From: Saccharothrix saharensis
GTDB taxonomy: Bacteria; Actinomycetota; Actinomycetes; Mycobacteriales; Pseudonocardiaceae
Assembly: GCF_006716745.1 (NCBI RefSeq)
Contig: NZ_VFPP01000001.1
Location: 8,505,386 to 8,569,385 of the forward strand
DNA length: 64,000 bases
Direction: 5' to 3'
The notes under the pieces were generated by a model. The model had not been told where the DNA came from, searched no databases, and saw only the letters and a program-made list of their open reading frames with translations. A program made the position numbers and the translations under genes. Of this stretch, positions 27,223 through 35,722 are shown piece after piece (the stretch's first letter is position 1; the number at the start of each line of letters is the position of its first letter).

Positions 27223-28977
27223 TCAGCGCCCGGTGCCGGTGGCGAGGGGTGCCGGCCACGCGGCGGGGTCCGTCGGGTCGGTCGGGGCGGTGGGGCACAG
27301 GACGTAGTGGCGCGGGGTGAGGACGTTGAGGTAACCGGGCAACGCGGCCAGGCACCGGGCGTGTGCCTGCTCGGGCGTACGCACGGCGTCGGTCGCGGTC
27401 AGGTAAGCGACCAGGTCGCGGCCGTCGACCGAGCCGAAGGCGCGAGCCGTCGCGGGTGCCAGTGCCTCGTCCAGCAACCGCTGCAGCTCGACGAGGTCGA
27501 CCCAGCACGAGTCGACCAGCACCCAGTCGGACGTGCGGGTGATGGTTTCCACGCCGGTGGCCTCGCGGATGCCCTGGGCGTCGAGGTCACCCGCCGCCGC
27601 GGCCACCAACAGGCGCTCGACGGCCAGCAACAACGACTCCATCTCGGCCCGGGGCACCAGCCCGGTGTCCGAGCTCCACAGGTCGAGCCGGACCCGACCG
27701 TCCACCTCGGTCAGGCCGAACCGCAGTGGCGTCCCGTTGTGGGGCACCGGGCGTCCTCGGAGTTCCGTCTGGCGCAACGCGGCGGTGATCTCCTCCGGCC
27801 GGTGCTTGACGCCCGCGGTGACGCCGGACCACGACTCGGGCACGAGGCTGTTGAACAACGGGTCGTAGAGGAAGTGCATGCCCCGCTCGTGCTGGGTCCG
27901 CGCGTCCGCCGCGCCGCGCTCGACGCCGTCGTACCGGGAGTGCCTGCTCGCCTCCAGCACGGCCGCCCACGTGTGCTTGACCAGCGCGTCGAAGCCGCGG
28001 TCGCCGACCTCGACGGCGACGAGGTTGCCCTGCGCCAGGGAACCGACGAAGTCGACGAGGTGGCGCTCGAAGCGGTTGCTCGACAGCGACGGGAACACCA
28101 GTTCGCGGTAACCGGTGCGCCGGGCCAGCACCGCGCACGTCGCGGCCAGCACGACGGAGGACCGACTGGACCGCGTGCGGGCCGCCACCTGCCGCACCGC
28201 CATCGCGGCGGCCGGTGACGACAGCTCCACCGCCAGCGACTCGCCGGACGGGCTGGTCCCCGGCAGCGCGAGCACGTAGCGGGGTTGCCGCCGCGCCAGG
28301 TCGCGGACGTAGTCGTTCGCCGCCCGGGTCCGCCGTCGCTCGGCGGGCGTCGCCTCCAGCTCGGCCTGGTCCAGCGGCTGGTGGCGGGGTTCGCCCACCT
28401 GCCGGCGGTCCGGGTGCGCGAGCATCCCGGCGAACTCGCGCTTGAGCACCTCGATGGAGCCGAAGTCGACGGCCATGTGCGAGAAGCCCGCGACGCACGC
28501 GATGACCGTGCCGTGCTCGTCGGTGGCCACCGCCATCCGCAGCGTGGTGGCCGCCGTGTCCCGCCGCTCCTGCAACCACGCGAGCAGCCGCACCGCCACG
28601 GCGGTGCGGTCGCGGGGACCCCACGGGCCCTCGCCGAGGGCGCACACGTGGAGCGTGAACGCGCCGGTCGCCGAGACCACCTGGCGGGGGTCCTCGCCCC
28701 GGACGTAGGTGGTCCGCAGGGATTCGTGCCTGGCCACCAGCACGGCGGCCGTCTCGACCACGTCGGCCACGGACCGCCCGTCGGGCACGGGCAGTTCGAC
28801 GCGCAGGACGGCGGCGATGTGGTCGTCGTCGGGCCCCAGCCACTGCATGGTGTTGAGCTGGCCGAGGGTCACGGGCCCCTCGGCCGCACGCGACCCGGTG
28901 GCGGTGACCTGGATGGCGTCGACGGGGGTGAGCCGGACGCGCCGCCTGCGCCGACCGGTGTCGGTCGAGGTGCTCAT
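27223..28977 (-). CDS. Stand-alone condensation-domain protein with degenerate HHxxxDG (584 aa)
   Basis: C-domain-like fold (CoA-dependent acyltransferase type). The catalytic motif HHxxxDG appears as FSHMAVDFGS: the second His and the Asp remain, the first His is Ser and the Gly is shifted. The later motif SSNRFERHLVDFVGSLAQGN matches the C-domain latch region. The extra C-terminal ~100 residues (VLVDSCWVDLVELQRLLDEA onward) look like an A-domain C-subdomain or carrier-docking remnant. It could form an amide or ester between carrier-bound groups, or be non-catalytic. It is the last gene of a six-gene minus-strand operon, 5 bp after the T-TE gene. Confidence 0.78.
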   Translation of the reverse strand: MSTSTDTGRRRRRVRLTPVDAIQVTATGSRAAEGPVTLGQLNTMQWLGPDDDHIAAVLRVELPVPDGRSVADVVETAAVLVARHESLRTTYVRGEDPRQVVSATGAFTLHVCALGEGPWGPRDRTAVAVRLLAWLQERRDTAATTLRMAVATDEHGTVIACVAGFSHMAVDFGSIEVLKREFAGMLAHPDRRQVGEPRHQPLDQAELEATPAERRRTRAANDYVRDLARRQPRYVLALPGTSPSGESLAVELSSPAAAMAVRQVAARTRSSRSSVVLAATCAVLARRTGYRELVFPSLSSNRFERHLVDFVGSLAQGNLVAVEVGDRGFDALVKHTWAAVLEASRHSRYDGVERGAADARTQHERGMHFLYDPLFNSLVPESWSGVTAGVKHRPEEITAALRQTELRGRPVPHNGTPLRFGLTEVDGRVRLDLWSSDTGLVPRAEMESLLLAVERLLVAAAAGDLDAQGIREATGVETITRTSDWVLVDSCWVDLVELQRLLDEALAPATARAFGSVDGRDLVAYLTATDAVRTPEQAHARCLAALPGYLNVLTPRHYVLCPTAPTDPTDPAAWPAPLATGTGR

Positions 28978-28982
28978 CCCGG

Positions 28983-29918
28983 TCAGCCGATCAACCCGCG
29001 CAGCACGCCGGCGACGTCCCCGTCCGGGGGCGTGTGCTCGCGCGTCACCGCCGACGGCCAGTCCGCGAACGCCGGCCGGTCGGGCGAGGGGCCGGGGAAG
29101 ACGTCGACCGGCCCGGGGTACGGCCGGGGTTCCCAGTCGCGGACGGCGTCCTCGTTCGCCTGCCACACCCGCACCGAACGCCTGACCGACTCGGTGGTCG
29201 CGTCCGACGGCACGAGGTCGAGCTCCTTCCACCGGTCCAGGACCTCGACCAGGTCACCGGGTGGCTGGTCGAGCCGCGGTCCGAGGTCGAGGAGACCGTC
29301 GTCGACCAGGGCCAGCAGCCGCACCTCGGCGCCGCCCTCGGTGAGCCGGACGGCCATCTCGTGCGCGATCGGCGCGCCGGTCGCACAGCCGCCGAGCAGG
29401 TAGGGGCCGGTCGGCCAGGCCGCGCGGACGGCCTCGACGTAGGTGTGCGCCATGGCCGGCACCGAGGCGACCGGGTCGACGTCGGAGTACAGCCCGGCCG
29501 CTTGGAGCCCGAACACGGTGAAGTCCTCGCCCAGCGCCTGCGCCAGTCCGGCGTACGCGCCGACCTGCCCGTTGGTCGGGTGGACCAGGAACAGCGGGGG
29601 AGCGGTCCCGTCGCCGCGCTGGACCTCCACCAGCGGGCCGGACAACCGTCCGTTGTGGTCGCGCAGCAGGGCGGCGAGCCCCTCCACGGTGGGGTGCTCG
29701 GTCACCACGTTCAGGGGCAGTTGGACACCCAGCTCCTCGAACACGGCGTTGACGACCCGGGCCGCGTCGAGCGAGTTGCCGCCCAGCTCGAAGAAGTTCT
29801 CCCGGATGCCGACGGCGAACCCGATGACCTCCTGCCACTGCCGGGCCAGCCACAGCTCCACCGGGTCGCGGGGGTACCGGTAGCCGCTGTCGAGCACGTC
29901 GTCCACGATCGGGTTCAT
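28983..29918 (-). CDS. T-TE didomain with altered nucleophile elbow (311 aa)
   Basis: Residues 20-90 are a carrier domain with the phosphopantetheine site ENFFELGGNSLDAARV. Residues 105-311 are a type I thioesterase fold (PLFLVHPTNGQVGAYAGLAQ). The nucleophile elbow, normally GxSxG, reads LLGGCATGAPIAHEMA: Ala replaces the Ser and a Cys sits one residue before it. A late His (TREHTPPDG) and an Asp (LALVDDGLLD) remain. It is probably not an ordinary hydrolytic TE; it may be a pseudo-TE, a condensing or epimerising factor, or use the neighbouring Cys. The start overlaps the AMP-ligase stop (ATGA). Confidence 0.85.
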   Translation of the reverse strand: MNPIVDDVLDSGYRYPRDPVELWLARQWQEVIGFAVGIRENFFELGGNSLDAARVVNAVFEELGVQLPLNVVTEHPTVEGLAALLRDHNGRLSGPLVEVQRGDGTAPPLFLVHPTNGQVGAYAGLAQALGEDFTVFGLQAAGLYSDVDPVASVPAMAHTYVEAVRAAWPTGPYLLGGCATGAPIAHEMAVRLTEGGAEVRLLALVDDGLLDLGPRLDQPPGDLVEVLDRWKELDLVPSDATTESVRRSVRVWQANEDAVRDWEPRPYPGPVDVFPGPSPDRPAFADWPSAVTREHTPPDGDVAGVLRGLIG

Positions 29919-31384
29919 GGTGTGGGTGCACCACCTTCGTGATCGGCGGCGAGCCGCCAGCGCTGGATCTTCCCGGCCGCGGAGCGGGGGAGTCGGTCGA
30001 CGAACGCGAAGTGCTTCGGGATCTTGTAGCCGGCCAGCCGCCGACCGCAGTGCGCGGCGAGGTCGGCCTTGCGGACGTGCACCTCGGGGCGCAGCACCAC
30101 CTGCACGCCGACCACCGACCCGAGGGTCCGGTGCGGCACGGCGAGCGCGACGGCGTCGACCACCGCGGGGTGGGCCAGCAACGCGGCCTCGACCTCGTTC
30201 GGGTCGACCTTCTCACCGCCCACGTTGATCGTGCCGTGGTCGCGGGGTTCGAGGTAGAGGTAGCCGTCGCGGTCGAGCCTGCCGCGGTCGCCCACGGTGG
30301 CGAAGCCGTCCGGAGTGGTGCGGACGACCTGGTCGTTGACGTAGTCGGACCGGCCCACCCGCTGGGGGGTGCGCATGAACACGGTGCCGGCCTCGCCCGG
30401 CGCGACCGGTGCGCCGTCGTCGTCCAGGACGCGGAGCTGGGTCAGCACACCGCGCCCGACCGTGCCCGGCCGGGCCAGCCACTCGTCACCGCGGGCCAGC
30501 GTCACGCCGATGCCCTCGGTCGCGCCGTACAGCTCGAAGACCCGCTCGGGGCCGAGCAGGTCGATCCACCCGCGCTTGGTGTCCGCGTCGCAGGCGGCCG
30601 CGGTGTGCAGGAGCGCCCGCAGGCTGTCGAAGGCCGCCGGGTCTGCTTCGGCGAGCATCAGGATCTCGCGCATGTGGGTCGGCGTCAGCTGCACCCACTC
30701 GACGCGGTACCGCCGCACCAGGTCGACGGTCCACTGCGCGGCGAAGAACGGTTGCAGCACAACGGTGTTCATGTCCAGCAGCGCGTCCACGAACGCGGTG
30801 AACGGCGCCGCGTGGTACAGCGGACCGACGATGAGCTGCCGCTGGCCGGTCCGCCACCCGGTCTGCCGGATCACCAGCGACGGCGTCCGCGCGGGGTCGT
30901 AGCGCAACGGCCCCGGTCGTGCGGAGATCTTCGGCACGCCCGTGCTCGCGCCGGTCGCCAGCAGGTAGGCCGCGACGCCGTCCCGGGTCGACGGCGCGGC
31001 GGCCGACACCACCGCCGGCCCCGGCCGGTTCCCGGCGTCCATCAGGTGCACGTGCCCGTACCGGCGGCCGAGCAGTCCGAACAGGACGTCCCGCTCGGCC
31101 GCGGGGGTGGCCGGGTGCAACGGGAAGACGGGCACCTCGGCCGCGAGCGCCGCCGCGATGCCGGTCGCCGCGGCCAGGGTGTTGGCCGCTTCCACTACGA
31201 CGCACGACGGCACGTCCGGGTCGAGCGCCGCCCGCAGCGCGTCCACCGCGTCCCGCACCGACCCGGCGAGTTCACCCCACGACAGGGTCCGCTCGGCCAG
31301 GTCGGCGTCGAACCCGATCAGGGCCGTCCGGCCGGGTTCGGCGCGGGCGATGTCGGCGATCCGCCGGTGCACGGGGAGGGTCAT
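29915..31384 (-). CDS. Stand-alone AMP ligase (ANL family, 489 aa)
   Basis: Adenylates a carboxylic acid and probably loads it onto a carrier protein. P-loop A3 is degenerate (LLATGASTGVPKISAR). A5 is FELYGATEGIGVT, A7/A8 is VGDRGRLDRDGYLYLEPRDH with INVGGEKVDPNEVEA, and A10 is PRSAAGKIQRWRL with the catalytic Lys. The overall look is closer to acyl-CoA/fatty-acid ligases than to NRPS amino-acid A domains (no FDxS-type core). The gene is coupled on both sides (2-bp gap, 4-bp overlap) to carrier-protein genes, so its cargo probably goes to one of them. The substrate is unknown. Confidence 0.9.
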   Translation of the reverse strand: MTLPVHRRIADIARAEPGRTALIGFDADLAERTLSWGELAGSVRDAVDALRAALDPDVPSCVVVEAANTLAAATGIAAALAAEVPVFPLHPATPAAERDVLFGLLGRRYGHVHLMDAGNRPGPAVVSAAAPSTRDGVAAYLLATGASTGVPKISARPGPLRYDPARTPSLVIRQTGWRTGQRQLIVGPLYHAAPFTAFVDALLDMNTVVLQPFFAAQWTVDLVRRYRVEWVQLTPTHMREILMLAEADPAAFDSLRALLHTAAACDADTKRGWIDLLGPERVFELYGATEGIGVTLARGDEWLARPGTVGRGVLTQLRVLDDDGAPVAPGEAGTVFMRTPQRVGRSDYVNDQVVRTTPDGFATVGDRGRLDRDGYLYLEPRDHGTINVGGEKVDPNEVEAALLAHPAVVDAVALAVPHRTLGSVVGVQVVLRPEVHVRKADLAAHCGRRLAGYKIPKHFAFVDRLPRSAAGKIQRWRLAADHEGGAPTP

Positions 31385-31386
31385 CG

Positions 31387-31896
31387 CTACCGCAGCATCT
31401 CGGCCAGTCGCCGGACGCTGGACGCGCTCATGAACTCGTACACGTCCAGCGGCCGGTCGAACTCCGCTTCGAGCGCGGCGATGATGCCGAGCGCGGACAG
31501 CGAGTCGCCGCCCAGCTCCAGGAAGTCGTCGGTCGCGCCGACCGGCCGGACGTCCATCTGCGCCGACCAGATCGCCGCCACCCGCCGCTCGACGTCGTCG
31601 CGCGGGTCCTCGAAGAGGGTGCACCGGCCGTCGGCGACGGCCGCCGCCACCTGCGCGGCGTCCACCGCGCCGTCGACCACCGGGAGCCGGTCCACGACGA
31701 GCACGCCGTTGAGCCCGCAGTCCTCGCCGAGCTGCTGCCGCACGTGGTTGCGCAGCACCGGCCCGCTCAGGTACTCGGTCAGCTCGACGGCCGCGACGGT
31801 GACCTCACGGCCGTCGTGCGCCACGACGGCGACGCCGGCCCGGCTCACACCGGGGTGCGCGGACAGGACGTCGGCTATCTCGGCCACGCTCACCAT
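31387..31896 (-). CDS. Orphan A-domain C-subdomain fused to carrier protein (169 aa)
   Basis: Residues 3-85 (VAEIADVLSAHPGVSRAGVA ... LVVDRLPVVDGAVDAAQV) look like the small C-terminal subdomain of an adenylation enzyme without its large N-subdomain. The conserved Lys-bearing end is altered to PVVDGAVD. Residues 95-169 are a carrier protein with DDFLELGGDSLSALGI. This appears to be a leftover of an ancestral A-T didomain whose A-core has been replaced by a separate ligase. The ATG overlaps the thioesterase stop by 7 bp. Confidence 0.75.
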   Translation of the reverse strand: MVSVAEIADVLSAHPGVSRAGVAVVAHDGREVTVAAVELTEYLSGPVLRNHVRQQLGEDCGLNGVLVVDRLPVVDGAVDAAQVAAAVADGRCTLFEDPRDDVERRVAAIWSAQMDVRPVGATDDFLELGGDSLSALGIIAALEAEFDRPLDVYEFMSASSVRRLAEMLR

Positions 31897-32666
31897 GGAC
31901 GCTCTCCTCTCAACAGTTCGGCGACGAGGTCGTGCACCGCGGACTCGCGCAGCAGGTCGGCGTGGTCGAAGTCCAGGTCGAGGCGCCGGGCGTCGTCCAC
32001 GGGCGGCTCCTGGTCCTTCGAGGACAGGAACAACGGCGTCCCGGAGCGGGTGTCGAACCGGCCCTGGGCGGCCAGCAGCATGTAGTCCACGTAGGCGGTG
32101 AACCCGCCGGTGAGCTGCTGCCGGAAGAACTGGTTGAGCGACAGCCGGGCGGCGACCTCGCCCATCAGCGCGTCGTACCGGTCGACCAGGGCCGCGGCGA
32201 TCCGGGGCAGGTCGTCCGGGTGCGCCTCGACCAGGCCGTCCGCCAGGGCACGCGCGTCGTCCAGCTCCTCGGTGGTCAGGTGGTCCGCGGAGGTCTCGAT
32301 GGTGGACGTGAACTGGTGGCCCACCGAACCGGCCGTGGTCGCCACGGCGTCGAAGAGCAGGGTCACCGGTGCGGGGGCGGACTTCGCGACGGCGTCGGCG
32401 ACACAGGTGGCCAGCGACGACCCGGCGCAGTACCCCAGCACCGCGCGGACCGGGCGGCCGGTCGCCTCCACGTCCGCCACCCAGCGGTCGACGCACGCGT
32501 CGAGCGGCCCCGCGCCCGGCTGGGTGATGTGCAGGAAGGAGGCGTCCACCGCAACACCGGACGCCAGGTCGGCGAACCCCGCCGCGGCCCGACCACCGGG
32601 GAAGTCCAGGCACAGCACGAGGTCCGGCCCGCGGTCGGACAGCCACCGCCAGTGCGTCAGTTCCAC
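31890..32666 (-). CDS. Thioesterase-like hydrolase with Cys nucleophile (258 aa)
   Basis: Alpha/beta-hydrolase TE fold. The elbow reads VLGYCAGSSLATCV, which is GxCxG at the GxSxG position, so the nucleophile is probably Cys, as in some lactam- or lactone-forming TEs. A C-terminal His is in LDFDHADLLRE, where TEs have GDHxxLL. The GTG start follows GGGAGGCGGGG (about 5-8 nt) and overlaps the preceding ligase stop by 10 bp. Its role would be release, cyclisation or transfer of a carrier-bound product in this dissociated system (inference). Confidence 0.8.
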   Translation of the reverse strand: MELTHWRWLSDRGPDLVLCLDFPGGRAAAGFADLASGVAVDASFLHITQPGAGPLDACVDRWVADVEATGRPVRAVLGYCAGSSLATCVADAVAKSAPAPVTLLFDAVATTAGSVGHQFTSTIETSADHLTTEELDDARALADGLVEAHPDDLPRIAAALVDRYDALMGEVAARLSLNQFFRQQLTGGFTAYVDYMLLAAQGRFDTRSGTPLFLSSKDQEPPVDDARRLDLDFDHADLLRESAVHDLVAELLRGERPW

Positions 32667-34102
32667 GACCCCGCCTCCCGGGTGTCCACGGCCGCCGCCA
32701 GCGCCCGGTAGTCGACCTTGCCGCCCGGCGTCTGGGGCAGGCGGTCCACGTGGCGGACCGCCACGTGCCGGCTCGGCACCCCCAGGGTCTCGGCCAACCG
32801 CCGCCGCTGCTGCTCGTGCACCTCCGGGTCGCCCGCGCCGAACAGGTACACCACGTCGTCCTCGCCGCGGACCACGGCGGACGGGTGACCGGACCGCTCG
32901 ACCACGCGCTCCAGGTCGTCCAGGCTGGTGCGGACGCCGAGCACCTTGACGATCCGCTTGGTGCGCCCGGTCAGGTAGAGGTAGCCGTCCCGCAGGTATC
33001 CCAGGTCGCCCGTGTCGAGGAGGTCGACCTCGGGTCCCCGGCCGAGGTCGTCGCGACCGCTCGCGTAGCCGAGCATCACGCCCGGGCCGCGGTAGTGCAC
33101 GGCGCCCTCGCCGGGCGCGGCCCGGTCGTGCGCCTCGGTGGGCGCGATGGTGATGACGCCACCGGGCACGGCCGTCCCGACCGAGCCGAGGCGGTCCGGG
33201 AGGGCGGCCGGGTCGAGGCACGTGATCCGCGACGTGGCCTCGGTCTGGCCGTACATGGGGAAGAACCGGCCCCGCCGCCGCTCCATCATCCGCACCAGCC
33301 GCATCGTCAGCTCGTCGCCGAGACGGGCGCCCGACTGGGTCATCGTGCGGATCTCGGTGCGTTCCAGCAGGTTCAGGTGTGCCGGGCCGAACGCCGCGTA
33401 GGTCGTCGGCACGGCGGCGAACGAGGTGGCACCCGCCCTGGTCGCGTGGTCCCACATCGCCAAGGACAGCGGTGACCGGTCGGTCAGCACGATGCTAGCG
33501 CCCGCGCTCAGGTGGCTGTTCACGACCGATAAGCCATAGGCATGGGTAATCGGCAACGTGGTCGGGGCGCGTTCCGCGGCCGTGACGCCCAAGGCGCGGA
33601 CGATGGCGGCCGCGTTGTCGGCCAACGCGTCGTACGACAGCCGCACGGCTTTGGGGCTCCCCGTCGTTCCGGAAGTCGACAGCAGCAGTGCCGTGTCCGG
33701 GAAGATGTCGCCCGCGGGCCGCGTCGAACGCCTGCGGAAGACGTGCGAACCTCCCACGTCCGCACCGGGCTCGTAGCCGAGCGCGGTCAGGTCCGACCCT
33801 CCACCGGGTGCCGGTACCACGAATTCCGGTTGGTACTTCGAAAGTATTTCGGACGAGGCGGGCAGGAATGCGACCGTGTGGCCGAGCCGCAGCGCGGCCA
33901 GGTAGGTCAACAGCGTGGCCGGGTCGCGGTCTCCCGCGCACAGCACCAACGCCTTGGTGTCGTGGCGCAGTGACCGCTCGGCTTCGCCGACGAGCGCGGC
34001 CAGGTCGCCGTAGGACAGCGTCCGCCCGCCGACGAGGTGGACGGCAGGTGACCGCGGCGGCGCCTCTCCGTGCGTCACGAGATCGAGCATCGCCGAGGGC
34101 AT
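32657..34102 (-). CDS. Stand-alone AMP ligase (ANL family, about 481 aa)
   Basis: A3 is LLLSTSGTTGSPKAVRLSYD, A5 is FFPMYGQTEATSRITC, and A7/A8 is LDTGDLGYLRDGYLYLTGR with RIVKVLGVRTSLDDLE. A10 is QTPGGKVDYRAL. All catalytic residues are present. The profile is that of acyl-AMP/fatty-acyl-type ligases rather than amino-acid A domains. The start is uncertain: three in-frame ATGs lie at 34111, 34102 and 34090, and none has a strong Shine-Dalgarno. It is the first gene of the six-gene minus-strand operon, divergent from the acyl carrier protein gene across a 127-bp gap. Confidence 0.88.
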   Translation of the reverse strand: MPSAMLDLVTHGEAPPRSPAVHLVGGRTLSYGDLAALVGEAERSLRHDTKALVLCAGDRDPATLLTYLAALRLGHTVAFLPASSEILSKYQPEFVVPAPGGGSDLTALGYEPGADVGGSHVFRRRSTRPAGDIFPDTALLLSTSGTTGSPKAVRLSYDALADNAAAIVRALGVTAAERAPTTLPITHAYGLSVVNSHLSAGASIVLTDRSPLSLAMWDHATRAGATSFAAVPTTYAAFGPAHLNLLERTEIRTMTQSGARLGDELTMRLVRMMERRRGRFFPMYGQTEATSRITCLDPAALPDRLGSVGTAVPGGVITIAPTEAHDRAAPGEGAVHYRGPGVMLGYASGRDDLGRGPEVDLLDTGDLGYLRDGYLYLTGRTKRIVKVLGVRTSLDDLERVVERSGHPSAVVRGEDDVVYLFGAGDPEVHEQQRRRLAETLGVPSRHVAVRHVDRLPQTPGGKVDYRALAAAVDTREAGSWN

Positions 34103-34229
34103 GGCGCACATTCTGCGGCTGTTCCGGACGGCGGTCCATAGCCCGTATTCGGGTGCGGACTCGTGCTTGACGGCCTCGACCCCGGTGGGGCAGATTCCCG
34201 TTGACCTCCCGGAGAGGGGAAGTGCCGCC
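34103..34229. promoter_or_regulatory. Divergent promoter region of two assembly-line operons
   Basis: 127 bp, less GC-rich than its flanks, between the leftward AMP-ligase operon and the rightward ACP-KS-C operon. On the plus strand TTGACG (34167-34172) with CAGATT 18 bp later is a possible sigma-70-type promoter. GGAGAGGGGA before the ACP ATG is its ribosome site. No pathway-regulator site was recognised. Confidence 0.35.
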
Positions 34230-34490
34230 ATGAATTCTGAGATCCGCCAGTTCCTTTTCGACTCGTTGACGGTCATGAAGTACAGCACCGCCGACATGGA
34301 CGACGACACGGTGCTCGGCCCGGCAGGCGCCGACCTCGAATCGCTCGCCCTGGCGGAGCTCTCGCTCCGGGTGGAGGACCACTTCGGCGTCCGGTTCAAC
34401 GAGGACGAGGCCGAGCGGTTCGCGGCCATGACGGTCGGCGAGTTCTGCGCCGAGGTGGCCCGACGCGCGCAGACCGCCACGGCGACGTGA
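34230..34490 (+). CDS. Discrete acyl carrier protein (86 aa)
   Basis: A four-helix carrier protein starting MNSEIRQFLFDSLTVMKY. The phosphopantetheine site reads GADLESLALAELSLRVEDHF, with Ser in the position of DSL. The acidic composition and 86-aa length fit a type II ACP. It is followed by a ketosynthase gene with a GTGA overlap, so it is the probable donor or acceptor for that enzyme. Confidence 0.9.
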   Translation: MNSEIRQFLFDSLTVMKYSTADMDDDTVLGPAGADLESLALAELSLRVEDHFGVRFNEDEAERFAAMTVGEFCAEVARRAQTATAT

Positions 34491-35722
34491 GCGCAAGCGT
34501 TGCCGTGACGGGGATCGGGCTGGTCAGCCCGGTCGGCACCGCGGTCGAGGAGGTCTTCGAGGCGGTGTGCGCAGGCCGGTCCGCGGTCGTGCGCCCGCCG
34601 GCGGGCCACCCGCTGCACGGTGTGCTCGACGCGGCCGCGATCGGGCCGGTCATCGACCCGGAAAGCGTTATGCCGCCGAAGGAAGCGCGGGTCGTCGACC
34701 GCTCGATCGTGATGGCCGTGCGCGCCGCGGACGACGCCTTGGCCGACGCCGGGATCGAGATCGGCCGGGACGTCGACCCGTACCGCGTCGCGGTCGTGCT
34801 CTCCGGCGTCGGCGGGCTCGCGACGCTGGCGGACCAGGCGGTGGAGCGGTCCCGGCGCGGCCGGCTGGGCGTCAGCCCGTTCCTGCTGCCCGGCGTGCTG
34901 CCCAACATGGCGGCGGCGCGGGTCGCGATCAAGTTCGGCGTCCGCGGGTACACGTCGTCCTCCGGCACGGCGTGCGCCGCCGGCGGCCAGTCCATCGGCG
35001 AGGCGATGCGCATCCTCCGGTCGGGCGAAGCGGACGTGGTGGTGTGCGGGTGCACCGAAGCGCCGCTGTTCCCGACGTTCGCCGACGCCTTCGGCAACGC
35101 GCTGGCACTGGCCCGCGGCTGGCCCGACCCGGCCGGCGCGAGCCGCCCGTTCGACCGGCGCCGCAACGGTTTCGTGCTCGGTGAGGGCGCCGGTGTGCTC
35201 GTGCTGGAGCGGTCCGACTTCGCGCGGGCGCGCGGCGCGGCGGTGCACGCGAGCGTGCTCGGCTGGGGTGCGACGAGCGACGCGCACCACCCCACCACGC
35301 CCCGGCCGGACGGTTCCAGCGCGGCGGAGAGCATGCGGATCGCACTTCGGGATGCCGGACTGTCCACAGGCGACATCGACTACCTCAACGCCCACGGCAC
35401 CGGCACGAAGGCGGGCGACTCCGCCGAGGCGTCGGCGATCCGGGGCGTGTTCGGCGACGCCATGCCGCCGGTCAGCTCGACCAAGGGGGTGACCGGGCAC
35501 ATGCTGGGCGCGTCCGGTGTGGTCGAAGCGGCGATCGGCATCGCCGCCCTGCGCAAGGGGCTGCTCCCACCGACCCACAACCTGGACGACCCCGACCCGG
35601 CCTGCGACCTCAACCACGTCCGCGGTGAGGCGCTGCCCGCCGCGGTCGGCGCGGTCATGTCGAACTCGTTCGGCTTCGGTGGCCACAACGTGAGCGTGAT
35701 CTTCGGGAGTGCCGATGGCTGA
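34487..35722 (+). CDS. FabF-type ketosynthase (411 aa)
   Basis: A complete type II KS: active-site Cys in SSSGTACAAGGQSIGEAM (about residue 162), His in NAHGTGTKAGDS (about 301) and second His in KGVTGHMLGASG (about 337). The length is normal for KASII/KS-alpha. No chain-length-factor homologue of this type is adjacent. It should catalyse Claisen condensation on ACP-bound chains, or, in this setting without an acyltransferase or ketoreductase, another acyl transfer. The GTG start is coupled to the ACP gene, and its stop overlaps the next ATG by 8 bp. Confidence 0.93.
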   Translation: MSASVAVTGIGLVSPVGTAVEEVFEAVCAGRSAVVRPPAGHPLHGVLDAAAIGPVIDPESVMPPKEARVVDRSIVMAVRAADDALADAGIEIGRDVDPYRVAVVLSGVGGLATLADQAVERSRRGRLGVSPFLLPGVLPNMAAARVAIKFGVRGYTSSSGTACAAGGQSIGEAMRILRSGEADVVVCGCTEAPLFPTFADAFGNALALARGWPDPAGASRPFDRRRNGFVLGEGAGVLVLERSDFARARGAAVHASVLGWGATSDAHHPTTPRPDGSSAAESMRIALRDAGLSTGDIDYLNAHGTGTKAGDSAEASAIRGVFGDAMPPVSSTKGVTGHMLGASGVVEAAIGIAALRKGLLPPTHNLDDPDPACDLNHVRGEALPAAVGAVMSNSFGFGGHNVSVIFGSADG

